Positions 62,236 through 64,000 of a stretch of 64,000 nucleotides of DNA are shown piece by piece. The stretch covers positions 45,019-109,018 of the forward strand of contig CAZUXY010000003.1 in assembly GCA_964624235.1 (NCBI GenBank), in the 5' to 3' direction. The stretch comes from CAZUXY01 sp964624235 (GTDB taxonomy: Bacteria; Spirochaetota; UBA4802; UBA5368). The notes under the pieces are model-generated. The model was not told the DNA's origin, did no database searches, and saw only the letters and a program-made list of their open reading frames with translations. The stretch's first letter is position 1, and every line of letters begins with the position of its first letter. A program made the position numbers and the translations under genes.

Positions 62236-63513
62236 ATGGCGATTTTAATTAAAAAAGGTAGAGTTCTTGATCCGTCTTCAGGCATGGATGCGGTGAAGGA
62301 TGTCCTGATTACCGGGGAGAGCATCAGCCAGATTGAGGAATCAATACCCGGCCGGCCCGAGTATGAAATCATTAATGCGGAGGGGTGTATTGTACTTCCG
62401 GGGCTGATCGATATGCATGTCCATTTCAGGGAACCTGGAAGCGAAGATAAGGAAACCATCATAGGGGGTTCCATAGTCGCGGCTAAAAGCGGTTTCACAT
62501 CGGTCTGTACCATGCCCAATACGCGTCCCGTAATAGACAACCAGGCGCTGGTGCGGTTTATTAAACTGGAAGCTGAAAAGGGACCGATTAATGTTTTTCC
62601 GATTGCCACAATCTCCAAAGGAGGGATGGGAGAGGAAATAACCGAAATGGGTGAACTTGTCATGGGAGGTGCCGTAGGCTTTTCGGATGACGGTAAACCC
62701 GTTATGAGCTCCATTCTGATGCGTCGTGCGCTGGAATATGCCCGAATGTTCAATGTTCCCATCATCGCCCACGCCGAGGATCTGCTGCTTTCGGACGAGG
62801 GAATCATGAACGAGGGGCATACTTCAATACAACTGGGACTGAAGGGAATCCCTAAAGAGTCCGAGGAAGTGATGATCGCCAGGGACGCGCTCCTTGCGAG
62901 GCTAACCAGGGGGAAACTCCATATAGCTCACGTCTCATCGGCCGGATCGATACAGATAATCCGGTGGTCGAAAGAAATCGGGATCAACATCACCTGCGAG
63001 ACCGCTCCTCATTATTTCTCACTGACAGACGAGGCGGTAGTGGAACACCTCACCATGGCCAAGATGAATCCGCCGCTCCGCACGGAGGATGATCGAAAAG
63101 GGATCATCGAAGGCCTGCGAAAAGGGATCATCGATGTGATCGCTACGGATCATGCCCCCCACCTCATGAATGAAAAGATGCAAGAGATGGAATACGCGCC
63201 CTTTGGTATTATTGGGCTTGAAACAGCGGTTCCCCTGATGATTACGGTGCTGGTAAAAGAAAACGGTTTTTCCTATCTTGACGCGTTCAGTAAGATGACT
63301 GTAAATCCCGCGCGGATATTGAACATCGACCGGGGAGTTCTGTCACCCGGAAAGGCCGCCGATATCACGATCATCAATCCCGATAAAAAAATAACCGTCG
63401 ATGATAAATTCATCATCTCGAAGTGTAAAAACACTCCCTTCATGGGGAGAGAACTTTACGGCTCTGTGGAGTTCACCATCTGTGATGGAAAGATAGTGTG
63501 GAGTAATTCCTGA
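62236..63513 (+). CDS. pyrC: Dihydroorotase
   Basis: A 425-aa zinc amidohydrolase of the longer type, third step of pyrimidine synthesis, downstream of pyrB in the same operon. DMHVHFREPGSEDKETI gives the HxH metal site; NVPIIAHAEDLLL and LHIAHVSSAGSIQII supply further His; VIATDHAPHLM is the catalytic Asp segment. Length is typical for this class. Confidence 0.96.
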   Translation: MAILIKKGRVLDPSSGMDAVKDVLITGESISQIEESIPGRPEYEIINAEGCIVLPGLIDMHVHFREPGSEDKETIIGGSIVAAKSGFTSVCTMPNTRPVIDNQALVRFIKLEAEKGPINVFPIATISKGGMGEEITEMGELVMGGAVGFSDDGKPVMSSILMRRALEYARMFNVPIIAHAEDLLLSDEGIMNEGHTSIQLGLKGIPKESEEVMIARDALLARLTRGKLHIAHVSSAGSIQIIRWSKEIGINITCETAPHYFSLTDEAVVEHLTMAKMNPPLRTEDDRKGIIEGLRKGIIDVIATDHAPHLMNEKMQEMEYAPFGIIGLETAVPLMITVLVKENGFSYLDAFSKMTVNPARILNIDRGVLSPGKAADITIINPDKKITVDDKFIISKCKNTPFMGRELYGSVEFTICDGKIVWSNS

Positions 63514-63766
63514 TTACCGGCAACATATTTGTACCTATCAGTAATCCGATGCTTTCTGAAATTAGAAATGAAAACACGAATTACCTTCCTAATCTAATAA
63601 TACACATCTCCACTTGTGCTAAAGCATGCATGGTCGTTATTACAGGTCTTTACATATAAATTCTCTGGGTAGTAACAGCGGATATCCCACCGTATAACCT
63701 GATTTTTCCATCAATAATTTAAAATTCAACAGCCATGTTATAAGTAATTTTCATGTTAATCAAATA

Positions 63767-63796
63767 TTGACAGACTCTAGGTGTTGGTAGTATTAT
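63767..63796 (+). promoter_or_regulatory. Sigma70-type promoter of the last, partial gene
   Basis: -35 TTGACA (63767-63772), 18-base spacer, -10 TATTAT (63791-63796; five of six), 57 bases before the ATG. The rest of the 340-base interval after pyrC (63514-63853) shows no gene, terminator hairpin or repeat. Confidence 0.6.
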
Positions 63797-63853
63797 ATTA
63801 CTATGTACTTTTATAATTCTCACAGTTGTAACAAATCGCTGGGGTAAAGTGTC

Positions 63854-64000
63854 ATGAAAACTAAAGTAATCATGACAATGGTTTTGACATTAATTTCATT
63901 TTCCTGTATTGCTCGTGCAGAGGATCTTTTCAATGCCGATTTCTATCTTCAGGGATCCAACCCGAAGCTTTTGATTTTCAGACAGTACAATGAAATCATA
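63854..64000 (+). CDS. Exported protein, N-terminus only
   Basis: Forty-nine residues are visible before the window ends. A signal peptide (about 1-22, MKTKVIMTMVLTLISFSCIA) with an ARA-E cleavage site leads to a polar start of the mature protein. Nothing more can be said; the single cysteine in the signal does not form a convincing lipobox. Confidence 0.7.
   Translation, partial: MKTKVIMTMVLTLISFSCIARAEDLFNADFYLQGSNPKLLIFRQYNEII

Overview
The window looks like the replication-origin region of a bacterial chromosome, most likely from the Spirochaetota (moderate confidence). Pointers are a dnaA-dnaN-recF-dciA-remB-gyrB-gyrA block, a 7TM-DISM hybrid histidine kinase ending in a PP2C/SpoIIE phosphatase (an architecture I associate with leptospires), a DUF115/MptE-like protein of the kind found near spirochaete motility genes, and several exported TPR, SPOR and FHA proteins. 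A selenium cluster and hypA suggest an anaerobic or facultative lifestyle. No taxonomic marker was searched, so this is inference.

Layout. 1-7.4 kb: a G+C-rich stretch with the truncated hybrid kinase, a 74-aa protein sharing its transcript, a geranylgeranyl-reductase-family flavoprotein, the DUF115 protein, coaE and a SPOR protein, closed by a strong hairpin. 7.5-16.4 kb: the replication block, all on the minus strand. 16.4-16.75 kb: the probable oriC, with perfect DnaA boxes including a 24-bp box palindrome just upstream of dnaA, and weaker boxes between dnaA and dnaN. 16.8-32 kb: a TPR lipoprotein-like/periplasmic gene, an SGNH-like protein with altered catalytic residues, a PC4-like ssDNA-binding protein, a radical SAM protein, a REC-GGDEF-degenerate EAL protein in an apparent operon with pyrF and a macrodomain gene, then mnmG-rsmG carrying two parS sites, and an Eco57I-type adenine methyltransferase.

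32-48 kb: hypA-mogA-VWA/FHA, purD with a coupled repeat protein, an amidohydrolase, a CoA-transferase/GNAT fusion, an unrecognised membrane protein with an HExxH motif, a zinc-phospholipase-C-like protein, a tiny c-type-heme-motif protein, the selenium cluster (YedE-like transporter, TusA/YedF-like carrier, cysteine desulfurase/selenocysteine lyase, DUF3343), cutA and a discoidin-M23 peptidase. 48-64 kb: a PTS IIA-like protein and two divergent ClC-CBS transporters, leuS, small membrane and exported proteins, a frameshifted PIN gene, an unusual ATP-grasp/FMN-oxidoreductase fusion, a HAD phosphatase, pyrB-pyrC, and the start of an exported protein.

How it fits together: replication initiation (DnaA, DciA, sliding clamp, RecF, gyrase) sits beside its cis sites (oriC, parS). 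UMP synthesis is split (pyrF at 25-26 kb, pyrBC at 61-63 kb). The most novel-looking items are the ATP-grasp/FMN fusion at 58-60 kb, the parS site that overlaps both the mnmG tail and the rsmG start codon, and the palindromic operator-like site on the promoter of the small-protein/kinase transcript. No CRISPR array, prophage, insertion sequence, rRNA or tRNA was recognised.
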